In this document: positions 1 to 9,277 of the stretch, piece by piece
Numbering within the stretch: the stretch's first letter is position 1
Layout of the letters: each line of letters starts with the position of its first letter
DNA from: SIG622 sp045652245
Lineage (GTDB): Bacteria > Bacillota > Clostridia > Oscillospirales > CAG-382
Assembly: GCA_045652245.1 (NCBI GenBank)
Contig: JAZRTY010000019.1
Coordinates: 1 to 38,613, forward strand
Length of the DNA stretch: 38,613 nucleotides
Direction of reading: 5' to 3'
Translations under genes and position numbers: made by a program
Notes under the pieces: model-generated
Told to the model about the DNA's origin: nothing
What the model saw: the letters and a program-made list of their open reading frames with translations, nothing else
The model's database searches: none

Positions 1-2451
1 GAATGCCCAGTGTGATCTGTCAACATCAACGAATATTACATTTATATCACCAAGAACTGCATCGGCAAGAGTGTCTCTGCCACGAGCGCGGTTTATAACT
101 GTTACAACTTCAGCTCTTGTGATTGTGTTATCGGGCTTGAATGAGAATGTTCCGTCGCCATTATCGTAGCCATTAACAAGTCCTGCTTTAGCAGATGCTG
201 TAATTACGTTATATCTCGGATGCGAAGCATCAACGTCTGTAAAGGAAGCAGGCTTTCCTGCGTCCTGGAGAAGTCCCATATTATATACGAGTTCAACAAA
301 CTCTGCTCTTGTGATAGGCTGGTCAGGAAGGAATGCGCCGCTGTAGCTCGCAAGGTATCCAAGACTTTCAACGTATGCGATATATTTCTTACCCCAGTGA
401 GCATCAATGTCTGTAAATGCTGTTGTTTTGTCGGTAGGAACGAGAGAATCGTTACCTGCAACGATTCTTGCAACAGTAGTACAAGCTTCTGCTCTTGTCA
501 TTGTGTTTCCGGGGAGGAATGTGCCGTCTGTGTAGCCCTGCATATACGCATCGTGGTCCTCGAATGAAGGAATATCTGTATGGAAGGAAACACTTGCGAT
601 ATAGCAAACGTCGCTTTCAGAAAGAGAAGTGTACTTTACAGCTCCACCGTGTGGTTCTATCTGGAAATGGTAAAGGTTTGGCTTTTCGGGATTTGCTCTT
701 GTTTCAAGTGCTGTAAAATCAAAGGTAGCTGTTGCCCACTTCCCTGCAACCATCGGCTCTCTTGCTTTAACAGTAAGTCCACCATTGAGAACTGTGCCTG
801 ATGGGTTGTTTACAAATGTCATAGCCATAGGAGCTGCAGCCTGTGGCATATCAAGATAGTACTCAACAGAAGCATATCTTATTTTTGTAAGGTCAACACC
901 CTTTACTTTACCGTAGCTGTCAAGCGAAATACGGGTTCCCTTTGCTACTGTCGCTTCGTGGGTAGTTGTCGGGTTAGGTGTAATTTTTAAAGCATTCTTT
1001 CCTTCGAACATTACATCCTTTTCGATTGTCGCTGTCTTATAGCCGTTTGTGATATCACTGTAAATTTCACTGTAATCGTAAGTAATTATTTCTACCTCGT
1101 CAACAACAGGCTTTTCAACCGGATCAGAAGACTCATCATCTGCCTTTGGAGTTTCCGGAGTAGGAGTAATTGTGGGTGTATTTGTGGGTGTATTTGTGGG
1201 TGTATCTGTGGGAGCTACTTCTTCAACCGGAGGAAGATATGTGTGGAAAGAAACACTTGCGATATAACAAACGTCGCTTTCAGAAAGTGAAGTGTACTTT
1301 ACAGATCCGCCGTGTGGTTCTATCTGGAAGTGGTAAAGGTTTGGCTTTTCAGGATTTGCTCTTGTTTCAAGTGCCGAAAAATCAAAGGTAGCTGTTGCCC
1401 ACTTACCTGCAACCATCGGTTCTCTTGCATTAACAGTAAGTCCACCGTTTAAAACAGTACCTGATGGGTTGTTTACAAATGTCATAGCCATAGGAGCTGC
1501 AGCCTGCGGCATATCAAGATAGTACTCAACAGAAGCATATCTTATTTCTGTCAAGTCAACACCCTTTACTTTGCCGTAGCTGTCAAGTGAAATACGAGTT
1601 CCCTTTGCAACTGTCGCTTCGTCGGTGCTTTTGGGGTTAGGAGTAATTTTTACAGCATTTTTACCCTGGAATGTTACATCCTTTTCGATTGTCGCTGTCT
1701 TATAGCCGTTTGTAATGCCACTGAAAACTCCACTGTAATCGTATGTGATTGTTTCTCCCTCGCCGTCTGCCTTAGGAGTTTCTGTAGAGGGAGTACTTGT
1801 GGGAGTATCAGCGGGAGCAGATTCTTCAACATCAGGAAGCTCTGTGTGGAAAGTAATACTTGCTATATAGCAAACATCACTTTCAGAAAGAGAAGTATAC
1901 TTTACAGATCCACCGTGTGGCTCTATCTGGAAGTGGTAAAGGTTTGGCTTTTCGGGATTTGCTCTTTCTTCAAGTGCCGAAAAATCAAAGGTAGCTGTTG
2001 CCCACTTACCTGCAACCATTTTTTCTCTTGCAGTAACTGTAAGACCACCGTTTAAAACAGTGCCTGACGGGTTATTTACGATTGTCATACCCATAGGACC
2101 TGCAGCCTGCGGCATATCAAGATAGTACTCAACAGAAGCATATCTTATTTTTGTAAGGTCTACACCCTTTACTTTGCCGTAACTGTCAAGCGAAATGCGA
2201 TTTCCCTTTGCTACAGTCGCTTCGTGGGTGCTCTTGGGGTTAGGAGTGATTTTTAAAGCATTTTTACCCTGGAAAGTTACATTCTTTTCAATTGTCGCTG
2301 TCTTATAGCCGTTTGTGATGTCACTGTAAATTTCACTGTAATCGAAAGTAAGTGCCTGTGCTTCGTCATCGGCAAGTGCAGGAGTTATGACTACTGCAGA
2401 TGCAAGCATCAAACATGCCAGAAATGCCGATAAAATTTTGCGTAGTTTCAT
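1..2451 (-). CDS. SLH-domain beta-helix surface protein, paralog 1 (3' end beyond window)
   Basis: Open from an ATG at 2451 to the window edge (817 codons, C-terminus missing). The protein begins with a typical signal peptide (K-rich start, hydrophobic core, ALA-type cleavage near residue 28). Three near-identical modules of about 170 residues follow, encoded at roughly 2346-1836, 1746-1240 and 1080-570. Each opens with YDYS-like and NVxFxGKNAxKITPNP motifs and closes with DVCYIAS; they are separated by Pro/Thr/Glu-rich linkers. Three SLH repeats follow, each with an xTRAE motif, which would anchor the protein to cell-wall polymer in the S-layer. The frame ends in the HWAF segment that precedes the beta-helix in its paralogs, so a beta-helix probably follows outside the window. 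The modules look like carbohydrate-binding-type beta-sandwiches, but that is inference. An AAAGGTGG ribosome site supports the start. Confidence 0.9.
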   Translation of the reverse strand, partial: MKLRKILSAFLACLMLASAVVITPALADDEAQALTFDYSEIYSDITNGYKTATIEKNVTFQGKNALKITPNPKSTHEATVAKGNRISLDSYGKVKGVDLTKIRYASVEYYLDMPQAAGPMGMTIVNNPSGTVLNGGLTVTAREKMVAGKWATATFDFSALEERANPEKPNLYHFQIEPHGGSVKYTSLSESDVCYIASITFHTELPDVEESAPADTPTSTPSTETPKADGEGETITYDYSGVFSGITNGYKTATIEKDVTFQGKNAVKITPNPKSTDEATVAKGTRISLDSYGKVKGVDLTEIRYASVEYYLDMPQAAAPMAMTFVNNPSGTVLNGGLTVNAREPMVAGKWATATFDFSALETRANPEKPNLYHFQIEPHGGSVKYTSLSESDVCYIASVSFHTYLPPVEEVAPTDTPTNTPTNTPTITPTPETPKADDESSDPVEKPVVDEVEIITYDYSEIYSDITNGYKTATIEKDVMFEGKNALKITPNPTTTHEATVAKGTRISLDSYGKVKGVDLTKIRYASVEYYLDMPQAAAPMAMTFVNNPSGTVLNGGLTVKAREPMVAGKWATATFDFTALETRANPEKPNLYHFQIEPHGGAVKYTSLSESDVCYIASVSFHTDIPSFEDHDAYMQGYTDGTFLPGNTMTRAEACTTVARIVAGNDSLVPTDKTTAFTDIDAHWGKKYIAYVESLGYLASYSGAFLPDQPITRAEFVELVYNMGLLQDAGKPASFTDVDASHPRYNVITASAKAGLVNGYDNGDGTFSFKPDNTITRAEVVTVINRARGRDTLADAVLGDINVIFVDVDRSHWAF
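1172..1213. repeat. 12-bp tandem repeat inside paralog 1
   Basis: The unit GTGGGTGTATTT occurs at 1172, 1184 and 1196 (the last with one change) and runs on partially. On the coding strand it encodes a Thr-Pro-Thr-Asn linker between N-terminal modules 2 and 3. The 12-bp period keeps frame, so slippage would change linker length only. Confidence 0.8.
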
Positions 2452-2573
2452 TTTTGAAAACCACCTTTCTTAAAAAATTCGCAAGTCTGATAAAAAATCC
2501 TGTTTTCCCGATTATTTCCTGCAGCAAAATTGAAATTTTCGGTGAATTCAGAATTTTCCCTTAATGCAAAATC

Positions 2574-2603
2574 ATTATACCTAATTTTACATTTTCTTGT
2601 CAA
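2574..2603 (-). promoter_or_regulatory. Promoter of SLH paralog 1
   Basis: On the minus strand, TTGACA (2598-2603) is followed after 18 bp by TATAAT (2574-2579). This leaves a 5' leader of roughly 110 bases before the ATG at 2451. The -35 flank, reading GTCAAGCAAATTT on the plus strand, is shared with the promoter of paralog 2. Confidence 0.7.
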
Positions 2604-2863
2604 GCAAATTTTTGTACATTTTTTTACTTTTGAACGAATTTTTATTCTTATTTTTACCTTTTTCAAAAAAAAATCAAAAGATGTATAATTGTTTAATTTT
2701 TCAAAAATTTTATTAACAAACGATATTTTTTGTGTGCAATCTACATAAATAGCCAACAATTTTTTATGCAACACAACCATTGCTTTGTATTCGTTGCTCA
2801 AAGCACAGTGTTTGTTTTTGTTAATTTTGACTGCAAATTATCCGTTGTCCGAAGAAACAGTAT

Positions 2864-2890
2864 CCCCCCGATGTCAAAGACATCAGGGGG
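2864..2890 (-). terminator. Hairpin downstream of SLH paralog 2
   Basis: A strong stem of five G-C pairs, one mismatch, then GATGTC/GACATC, closed by a three-base loop, lies about 30 bases past the stop codon at 2919. The U-tract after it on the minus strand is weak (ATACTGTTTC), so it may be a poor terminator or a 3'-end stabiliser. Confidence 0.5.
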
Positions 2891-2918
2891 AGTGAATTAA
2901 AAGTGTATTTTGTTATTC

Positions 2919-5900
2919 TTACTTAGCAGCTGCAGCAAGGTCATAAGCCTTGGCAGAAGCAAGATTGTCAAACACTGCCCATGCAGCTATGTCATAGTAA
3001 AGGTCTTCCTGGGTAGCTACTCCGTTTGAAGCAAAAAGGTCTGTTCCTTTTACTCCTCTTCCAATCATATAAAGATAGATATGATTTGTGTAATTAAAGT
3101 TGGGTTTAAAGTTGTTAGCCTTGATAATTACCTCTTCCCATTCGCCTGTAGCTTTGGCTGATTCTGCCATCGGGTTAATGTGTTCTCCGACTACGTTGTC
3201 GTTCTGATCCCATACTCTGCAGAAGAATACATCAAAAGGCTTTGATTCCTTGTTGTTTGTACGTACAAGGAACTTGAAGTAAACCTGTCCGCCTGTAAGG
3301 TCTATACGAGGAATGTTGTATGTATTAAGGTAAAGAGCGTCGCCTTCGTTGTTAAATGTAAAACGAGCGTAAGTAATTCCTGTTCCGGAATCCTTAAGTG
3401 TTTCAACATTCATAGCCTTGTTCATATAATTGTAGAGATTATTTGCTTTCTGTGTACGAACAAACATAGGCTCTACAACCTCTGTACTTTCACCTTCTTC
3501 CGGTACGATTTCAATAACCGGATCAAGGGTTTCTGTATCGCCTGCCGGAGGATTTGCAATATATGCATTATATGCTGCCCTTTCAGCTTCTGTTACAGGA
3601 ACTTTTGTAAGCTCCGGAAGTGTTCTTGTCCACGCAGGAATCTGGGGTACAAGATAAACCTGAGCACTTGTATCACCAAGCTCATTTTGAATGTTTACAG
3701 CAGCACCAAGATCGGTTGTACTTCTGAAATCCTTAGCGTGTTCATAAAGACCGTTGCCGATACCCTGAATATAGGTGTTTCCGGAATACTTTGCAGCAGC
3801 ATCGGGAGTAGTGGTATAGCTCTGAACAAGCTCATGCACTGCTCTGTCAAAGATATTATTCTTTATTTCAAAGTTGTAATATGCGTGTCTTCTGTCAGAA
3901 CCTGTGCCGGTACGGAGATGTCTCTGGTTTTCGGTATCAGGTCTACTTGAACCGAAGCCGTAGCCTGCACGTCTGAGAAGGTTACCCTCGATAAGGAAGT
4001 TGTTACCTGCTCTGTCGTAGGTGCTGCCTTCCTTAGCGTCAAGGAAGTACTCGATTGAATATACGCAGTCGGTAACCACGTTGTTCTTTATTCTCATATT
4101 ATCCTGACGGCAGTCCTGATCTGCATGGTTTGTCTGAGGTGTAATACCTGCGTCATAGCACTGATATACATAGTTATTGTCAATATACAAGCCGTCGCAG
4201 GCACCGTAAAGCTCGATACCGTTACCAAGTCTTGTAGGACGTTCGGATACGTAATCGTCGTATCTTGTGATTGTACCGCCTATCCAGCCGATTTCACAGT
4301 TCTGAATTGTAATGTTATTAACGCCTGTATTAAGGGAAACTCCGTAGAAGCCTGAATACTTAAGACACAGGTTATCGATTACTACATCATTTACACCCGA
4401 AAGTACCTTCATACAGTTATTACGTGTTGCAAATTCGATGCTGTCAAATACAGAACCGGGGTTGCCGGCGTCACATCTGAAGAAGAGAGGACCGGTTGCC
4501 TGAGCAGCGAAAATTTCCGGACCATTATACAAAGAGTCAGTCTTGTGGAAGAACTGGAGATTTCCAAGCTGCTTATAGGTAAATGGCTTCTTGTTTACAT
4601 CATCTCTGTGGTAGAAGTTCTCACCGTTGAAGTTACAGGTTACCTTTTCACCGAAGTATCCGCCCTCACCGTCGTTAAGAATGATAACACCTGTGTCAAG
4701 GAAGTCTTCTCTTGCGTATTTCCAGACAAGTGCGCCTGTTGCAGTATCCTCATAAACGAGAGTCCATTTTGAAGGATCTGCACCGTTTTCGGGGGACGCA
4801 TTGATGAAGGGCTTAGCACCCTCGCCGTATGCAGAATAGGTAATTCCGCTTTCTGCATAAACACTTTCACGGAACACGTCACCACGCTTTAAGAGTACAC
4901 CGTCGCCGTATCTTACAAGCTCGTTTGCTCTTGCAACTGTCTTTACGGGTGTAGCCTCTGTAAGACCATTGTTTGCATCGTTACCCATTGAGGAGGAAAC
5001 ATAAACCTTCTTACCTGTAATTTTTGAGTAGTCAGAAGCAGTGGCTCTGATTTCTGCTATTCTCTGCGCTTCTAGTGCATCAAGCTCTGCAATTTTTGCA
5101 TTTGAAACAGAGTAGCCGTAAACTGCATCCTCACCGAGCAGCGCTACGAGCTTCTGTACAGGATCCTCTATTGCTCTTGTCCATGCACCCTTTGATTCTT
5201 CGTGATATACTGTAGCTTCTGCGATATTTCCGAATGCCCAGTGTGTTCTGTCAACGTCCACGAAAATCTTGTTTACATTTTTCGCAACATTTGTAGCAGC
5301 AGTATCTCTGCCACGAGCACGGTTTATAACTGTAACAACCTCAGCTCTTGTTATTGTGTTATCGGGTTTGAAAGAGAATGTTCCGTTACCGTTATCATAA
5401 CCGTTAACTAAACCTGCCTTAGCAGATGCTGTAATTACGTTATATCTCGGGTGAGATGCATCTACATCGGTAAATGCAGAGGGCTTACCTGCATCCTGCA
5501 TAAGGCCCATATTATATACGAGCTCTACGAACTCTGCTCGGGTAATTGCCTGGTCAGGAAGGAATGCACCGCTGTAGGACTTAAGATAGCCAAGGCTTTC
5601 TACATATGCTATGTATTTCTTACCCCAGTGAGAAGCAAGATCTGTGAAAGCTGTTGTCTTGTCGGCAGGAACCAATGCGTCACCACCTGCAACGATTCTT
5701 GCAACAGTAGTACATGCTTCAGCTCTTGTCATAGTATTTCCGGGAAGGAAGGTACCGTCTGTATAACCGTTCATATAAGCAGTATGTTCTTCGAAGGTAG
5801 GAAGCTCCTCATAGAAGGTAATGCTGCTGATATAGCAAACCTCAGTTTCAAGAAGATCCTTGTACTTTATATCACCATACGGTCCTATCTGGAAATGGTT

Positions 5901-7064
5901 GAGCATAGGCATATCGGGATTTGCTCTTTTCTCAAGCGCAGTAAAGTCAAAGGTAGCAGTTGCCCACTGTCCTACGACCATAGCTTCTCTTGCCGTAACT
6001 GTAATACCACCACCGGGAATAGTGTCTTTGGGACTGTTTACGAATGTGAGCTTCATTTTACCGGGAGGTGTCGGCATATCAAGATAATACTCAATAGAAG
6101 CATATCTTATTTTTGTAAGGTCAACACCCTTAACCTTGCTGTAGCTGTCAAGTGAAACAGCATTAGCCTTTTCCAATGTTGTCTGGTGAGTTGTTGTCGG
6201 ATTTGGTGTAATCTTAGCGGCATTCTTGCCTGAAAAGGTTACATTTTTTTCAACTGTTGCTGTTTTGTAATCGTTTGTGATAGCGGAGAAGAGAGAACTG
6301 TAGTCAAAGGAAAGTATCTCTACTTCGTCATCTTCCGGCTTTTCAACTGTAGCAGAAGAATCATCGTCTGCCTTTGGAGTTTCCTGAGTAGGTTTATCTA
6401 CAGGTGTTTCGGTAGGTGTTTCAACAGGAGCAGATTCTTCAACAGCAGGAAGATCTGTGTGGAAAGAAATATTTGCAATATAACAAACATCAGTTTTCTT
6501 AAGCTCTGTATACTTTGTTTTGCCGTACGGTCCTATCTGGAAGTGGTTAAGCATAGGCATATCGGGATTTGCTCTTGTTTCAAGAGCAGTAAAGTCAAAA
6601 GTAGCAGTTGCCCACTGACCTACGACCATTTTTTCTCTTGCAGTAGCTGTAATACCACCACCGGGAATAGTGTCTTTAGGATTGTTTACCATAGTAAATG
6701 TCATAGCCTCTGCAGCTTGCGGCATATCAAGATAATACTCAACAGAGACATATCTTATTTCGGTAAGGTCAACACCCTTGACCTTATCATAACTGTCAAG
6801 CGAAACAGCGTTTGCTTTTGCTACTGTTGTTTCGTGAGTAGTTGTGGGGTCAGGTGTAATTTTTACAGCGTTCTTACCCTCAAAATTTACATTTTTTTCG
6901 ACCACTGCAGTCTTATACGCATTTGTGATGTCACGGTAAATCTCGCTGTAGTCAAATGAGAGTGCGTCTGTGTTTTCTTCATCAGCAATTGCAGGGGTTA
7001 TGATAATTGTTGTTGCAAGCATCATTACCGCAAGAATTGCAGATAAAATCTTGTGTAGTTTCAT
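2919..7064 (-). CDS. SLH-domain beta-helix surface protein, paralog 2
   Basis: 1381 residues, apparently complete. Residues 1-27 are a signal peptide. Two related modules (about 36-203 and 250-420) are split by a Pro/Thr/Asp/Glu linker. Three SLH repeats follow (about 427-590) with MTRAE, ITRAE and ITRAE motifs. A right-handed parallel beta-helix occupies about 683-1140; its entry segment KVYVSSSMGNDANNG and repeated IDN/NNI/KNN turns are typical. A final module of about 170 residues (about 1200-1381) ends DIAAW. SLH repeats bind pyruvylated wall polymers, so the protein should sit on the cell surface. Many beta-helix proteins of this kind degrade or bind polysaccharides, but I see no motif that fixes a lyase or hydrolase family. 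The start has an AAAGGCAGG ribosome site. It is transcribed from its own promoter and lies upstream of paralog 1. Confidence 0.93.
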   Translation of the reverse strand: MKLHKILSAILAVMMLATTIIITPAIADEENTDALSFDYSEIYRDITNAYKTAVVEKNVNFEGKNAVKITPDPTTTHETTVAKANAVSLDSYDKVKGVDLTEIRYVSVEYYLDMPQAAEAMTFTMVNNPKDTIPGGGITATAREKMVVGQWATATFDFTALETRANPDMPMLNHFQIGPYGKTKYTELKKTDVCYIANISFHTDLPAVEESAPVETPTETPVDKPTQETPKADDDSSATVEKPEDDEVEILSFDYSSLFSAITNDYKTATVEKNVTFSGKNAAKITPNPTTTHQTTLEKANAVSLDSYSKVKGVDLTKIRYASIEYYLDMPTPPGKMKLTFVNSPKDTIPGGGITVTAREAMVVGQWATATFDFTALEKRANPDMPMLNHFQIGPYGDIKYKDLLETEVCYISSITFYEELPTFEEHTAYMNGYTDGTFLPGNTMTRAEACTTVARIVAGGDALVPADKTTAFTDLASHWGKKYIAYVESLGYLKSYSGAFLPDQAITRAEFVELVYNMGLMQDAGKPSAFTDVDASHPRYNVITASAKAGLVNGYDNGNGTFSFKPDNTITRAEVVTVINRARGRDTAATNVAKNVNKIFVDVDRTHWAFGNIAEATVYHEESKGAWTRAIEDPVQKLVALLGEDAVYGYSVSNAKIAELDALEAQRIAEIRATASDYSKITGKKVYVSSSMGNDANNGLTEATPVKTVARANELVRYGDGVLLKRGDVFRESVYAESGITYSAYGEGAKPFINASPENGADPSKWTLVYEDTATGALVWKYAREDFLDTGVIILNDGEGGYFGEKVTCNFNGENFYHRDDVNKKPFTYKQLGNLQFFHKTDSLYNGPEIFAAQATGPLFFRCDAGNPGSVFDSIEFATRNNCMKVLSGVNDVVIDNLCLKYSGFYGVSLNTGVNNITIQNCEIGWIGGTITRYDDYVSERPTRLGNGIELYGACDGLYIDNNYVYQCYDAGITPQTNHADQDCRQDNMRIKNNVVTDCVYSIEYFLDAKEGSTYDRAGNNFLIEGNLLRRAGYGFGSSRPDTENQRHLRTGTGSDRRHAYYNFEIKNNIFDRAVHELVQSYTTTPDAAAKYSGNTYIQGIGNGLYEHAKDFRSTTDLGAAVNIQNELGDTSAQVYLVPQIPAWTRTLPELTKVPVTEAERAAYNAYIANPPAGDTETLDPVIEIVPEEGESTEVVEPMFVRTQKANNLYNYMNKAMNVETLKDSGTGITYARFTFNNEGDALYLNTYNIPRIDLTGGQVYFKFLVRTNNKESKPFDVFFCRVWDQNDNVVGEHINPMAESAKATGEWEEVIIKANNFKPNFNYTNHIYLYMIGRGVKGTDLFASNGVATQEDLYYDIAAWAVFDNLASAKAYDLAAAAK

Positions 7065-7123
7065 TCTTGAAACCTGCCTTTCTTAAAATTTTTTGAAGTC
7101 AAATTTGTCATCTGCTCAGTTTT

Positions 7124-7151
7124 ATTATAAAAAAATTCTTGTTATTGTCAA
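7124..7151 (-). promoter_or_regulatory. Promoter of SLH paralog 2
   Basis: Minus-strand TTGACA (7146-7151), 16-bp spacer, TATAAT (7124-7129), about 60 bases upstream of the ATG at 7064. Confidence 0.7.
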
Positions 7152-7255
7152 GCAAATTTCGAATAATTGTTTGAAAAACAAACAAATTTTTGTTTTTTTA
7201 TATTTTTACTTATTTTCCAAGAAACTTTATTAATAAGCAAGTCTTTGTTTTACGC

Positions 7256-7288
7256 ATTACACAAAATATCAATGGTTTTTTGTGTAAT
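7256..7288. repeat. Perfect 11-bp inverted repeat upstream of SLH paralog 2
   Basis: ATTACACAAAA (7256-7266) and TTTTGTGTAAT (7278-7288) form an 11-bp perfect dyad with an 11-base spacer. It lies about 105-140 bp upstream of the paralog 2 promoter and past the mscL terminator, so an operator or upstream activator site is more likely than a terminator. A weaker relative is upstream of paralog 1. Confidence 0.6.
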
Positions 7289-7400
7289 ATCACGACATTT
7301 TTATACCTATTGCTACACCACACAGTTATCTTTTTGGTTGATTTGACAATAAAAACGACATGGGTATTTCGATTGTCCGGTTTACCTGTCAAAATACAGA

Positions 7401-7434
7401 AAAAAGGCTACTGCAAAAATGCAATAGCCTTTTC
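7401..7434 (-). terminator. Terminator of the deacetylase-tsaB-hpt-mscL operon
   Basis: On the minus strand AAAGGCTA-x-TGC pairs with GCA-x-TAGCCTTT around a short A/T loop, followed by a run of six T. It begins about 8 bases beyond the mscL stop codon. Confidence 0.85.
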
Positions 7435-7442
7435 TTAATTTA

Positions 7443-7895
7443 TTACTTCTTTTCCTTCAAAAGATCACGGATTTCTGTAAGAAGAACCTCCTCTTTACTC
7501 GGTGCAGGTGGTGCAGGTGGTGCTGCTTCTGCTTCTGCTTCTTCTTTTTTGCGAAGCTTCTCTGCTGCTTCTCTCATTTTTGCCATTGCCTGAATTACAA
7601 GGAAAATACAAAGCGCAATAATTACAAAATCAACTATAGTCTGGATAAAATTTCCGTAGTTGATTGCAAGCTCGGGAATTGCAGCTGCTGTTTCGGTAGC
7701 TTCTACTGCTTCCCTGAGTATTACTTTGCCTGCTGTTTTTGCGTTGCCTGTGAAAAATGTAATGCAAGGGGTAATGATGTCAGCAACAAGGGATGTAACA
7801 ATTTTGCTGAATGCTCCGCCGACTACTACGCCGACTGCCATATCAACCACGTTTCCACGGCTGATAAACTTTTTGAATTCGCTAAAAAATTTCAT
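7443..7895 (-). CDS. mscL: Large-conductance mechanosensitive channel MscL
   Basis: 150 residues, the normal family size. MscL is a homopentameric inner-membrane channel that opens under membrane tension and releases solutes during hypo-osmotic shock. The N-terminal signature FKKFISRGNVVDMAVGVVVG and the first transmembrane helix (about 16-40) are clear. A periplasmic-side loop and a second hydrophobic helix (about 84-106, IQTIVDFVIIALCIFLVI) follow. The C-terminal helix is charged, rich in Lys and Glu, with an Ala/Pro stretch, ending in the conserved LLTEIRDLL segment. It is the last gene of the operon, 33 bp after hpt, and has a terminator directly downstream. Confidence 0.97.
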   Translation of the reverse strand: MKFFSEFKKFISRGNVVDMAVGVVVGGAFSKIVTSLVADIITPCITFFTGNAKTAGKVILREAVEATETAAAIPELAINYGNFIQTIVDFVIIALCIFLVIQAMAKMREAAEKLRKKEEAEAEAAPPAPPAPSKEEVLLTEIRDLLKEKK

Positions 7896-7928
7896 AACCT
7901 TCTCCTTTATGTAAATAAAATTTTGGAC

Positions 7929-8492
7929 TTATTTTTCGTATACTTCACGTTTCAGTATACCTATGTACGGTAAATTTCTGTAAATCTCATTATAATCAAG
8001 ACCGTAACCTATAACGAATTCATCCGGCACGGTAAAGCCACAGTAGTCAACCTTAACCTTTGCCACTCGTCTGCTTGGCTTATCAAGCAGGGTACAGAGC
8101 TTTACACTGTGAGCCTTTCTGTTTTGCAGATGAACAAGAAGATTTGAGAGTGTGTGTCCTGTGTCGATAATATCTTCAACTACCACGACATCAAAATCTT
8201 CAAGAGTTTCGTAAGACAGGTCACATCCGATTTTTACCTGACCCGTTGAACTTGTACCCGAGCCGTATGAGGAAACCTTCATAAAATCGAGTATGCAAGG
8301 CTGCTTTATTTCTTTGAGCAGGTCTGCTGCAAATGGGAGCGACCCTTTAAGAATACACACTATAAGCAGGGTTTTGTCGCTGTCCTTGTGGTCACGGGTG
8401 ATTTCGGCGGCAATTCTTTTTACTGCTTCCCGAATTTGCTCCTCTGATATGAGGACCTCCTGAACATCAGCTTCAATATTCTTATTTATCAT
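7929..8492 (-). CDS. hpt: Hypoxanthine phosphoribosyltransferase
   Basis: 187 residues. It converts hypoxanthine or guanine plus PRPP to IMP or GMP in cytosolic purine salvage. The PRPP-binding loop is visible as VVVVEDIIDTGHTL (about 103-116), and the C-terminal FVIGYGLDYNEIYRNLPYIG motif typical of bacterial HPRTs is present. Length fits the family. It lies 12 bp downstream of tsaB and 33 bp upstream of mscL, so it is probably co-transcribed with both. Confidence 0.96.
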   Translation of the reverse strand: MINKNIEADVQEVLISEEQIREAVKRIAAEITRDHKDSDKTLLIVCILKGSLPFAADLLKEIKQPCILDFMKVSSYGSGTSSTGQVKIGCDLSYETLEDFDVVVVEDIIDTGHTLSNLLVHLQNRKAHSVKLCTLLDKPSRRVAKVKVDYCGFTVPDEFVIGYGLDYNEIYRNLPYIGILKREVYEK

Positions 8493-8504
8493 ATTTTTTA
8501 CCTT

Positions 8505-9263
8505 TCAATTATTGTTCTCTTTTTCGAGTCTTTCACGTTCTGCCTGTGAAGCACGAAGATAAACAGGGGACAGATTTTTACCACTTTCCAGAAATTCCGA
8601 CCTGTGACGAAGTGCCGTCTTGGCAACCGAAAACGCATCCTGATACATATGCGCATAGTCACATACCCTGTAGGAAAAAGTACATTTGCCGTCTTTTCCG
8701 AGAGTATCAAAAAGCTTTTTGCATAAATTTGCGCCGTCGCCGACAAGTAATACTTTCTTACCTGCGTACTTTTCACTAAGCTCTGAATAAATCTCGTCAG
8801 CTGTCGGGAGTCTGTCCTCGCACAGCCTTACAATTTTACCGCCTGCACCTTTTGAAAAAAGGGCATTATAGAACTGAGAACGTCGGGCGTCCATAACAGG
8901 GCAGATTATATATCCTGAATAACTTGCGACATTTTCGCAAAGTGCCTCAACCGAGGAAACACCAATACACTTATGTCCGATTTTCTTTTGAGACAATGCA
9001 AAGGAAAGTCCCTTTATGCAGGAAATACCGATTCTCACGCCAGTAAAGGAGCCGGGACCTGCACTGCAGGCAAGAATTCCGATGTCGTCAATTTTTAATT
9101 GTGCTGCCCGAAGACAGTCTGAAATTATCGGAAGCAGGGTTTCGCTGTGCGTGAATCCACAGTTTGATGTGGTACGCACAAGAGGAATAAGGTCTTTTCC
9201 GTCCTGCCTTGCAATACATACCGAAACGGTTTTAGCTGTTGTATCAATACTTAATATGTTCAT
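8505..9263 (-). CDS. tsaB: tRNA threonylcarbamoyladenosine biosynthesis protein TsaB
   Basis: 252 residues, an ASKHA-fold protein. TsaB partners TsaD (with TsaE) to transfer the threonylcarbamoyl group to A37 of ANN-decoding tRNAs. The N-terminus MNILSIDTTAKTVSV is the typical phosphate-1 strand, and the family signature SAGPGSFTGVRIGIS is intact at about 67-81. DARRSQFYNALF (about 125-136) matches the conserved DARR block. The gene starts 14 bp after the deacetylase stop. The usual neighbours tsaE and rimI are not in this window. Confidence 0.95.
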   Translation of the reverse strand: MNILSIDTTAKTVSVCIARQDGKDLIPLVRTTSNCGFTHSETLLPIISDCLRAAQLKIDDIGILACSAGPGSFTGVRIGISCIKGLSFALSQKKIGHKCIGVSSVEALCENVASYSGYIICPVMDARRSQFYNALFSKGAGGKIVRLCEDRLPTADEIYSELSEKYAGKKVLLVGDGANLCKKLFDTLGKDGKCTFSYRVCDYAHMYQDAFSVAKTALRHRSEFLESGKNLSPVYLRASQAERERLEKENNN

Positions 9264-9277
9264 ATTTTGTTTCGTTT

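Larger units (their letters stand above)
2452..2918. other. AT-rich intergenic region between SLH paralogs 2 and 1
   Basis: This stretch holds the promoter of paralog 1 (2574-2603), an imperfect TTGTGT/AACACAA dyad around 2729-2777, and a hairpin downstream of paralog 2 (2864-2890). A 117-codon open frame on the minus strand crosses the promoter and ribosome site and is very AT-rich; I do not regard it as a gene. Confidence 0.6.

Noticed and set aside
1162..1213. CRISPR-like short repeat array
   Set aside because: The repeats are a contiguous 12-bp coding repeat without spacers, encoding a Thr-Pro linker.
2448..2801. 117-codon minus-strand open frame upstream of SLH paralog 1
   Set aside because: It spans the promoter and ribosome site of paralog 1, is extremely AT-rich and Lys/Phe/Asn-rich, and has no ribosome site of its own.
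5451..6155. 234-codon plus-strand open frame inside SLH paralog 2
   Set aside because: It is the antisense shadow of the repeat modules; the same kind of Cys-rich frame appears opposite each module copy, as expected from conserved codon use.
7190..7438. Plus-strand open frame in the gap between SLH paralog 2 and mscL
   Set aside because: It crosses the dyad at 7256-7288 and reads through the mscL terminator; composition is that of AT-rich noncoding DNA.
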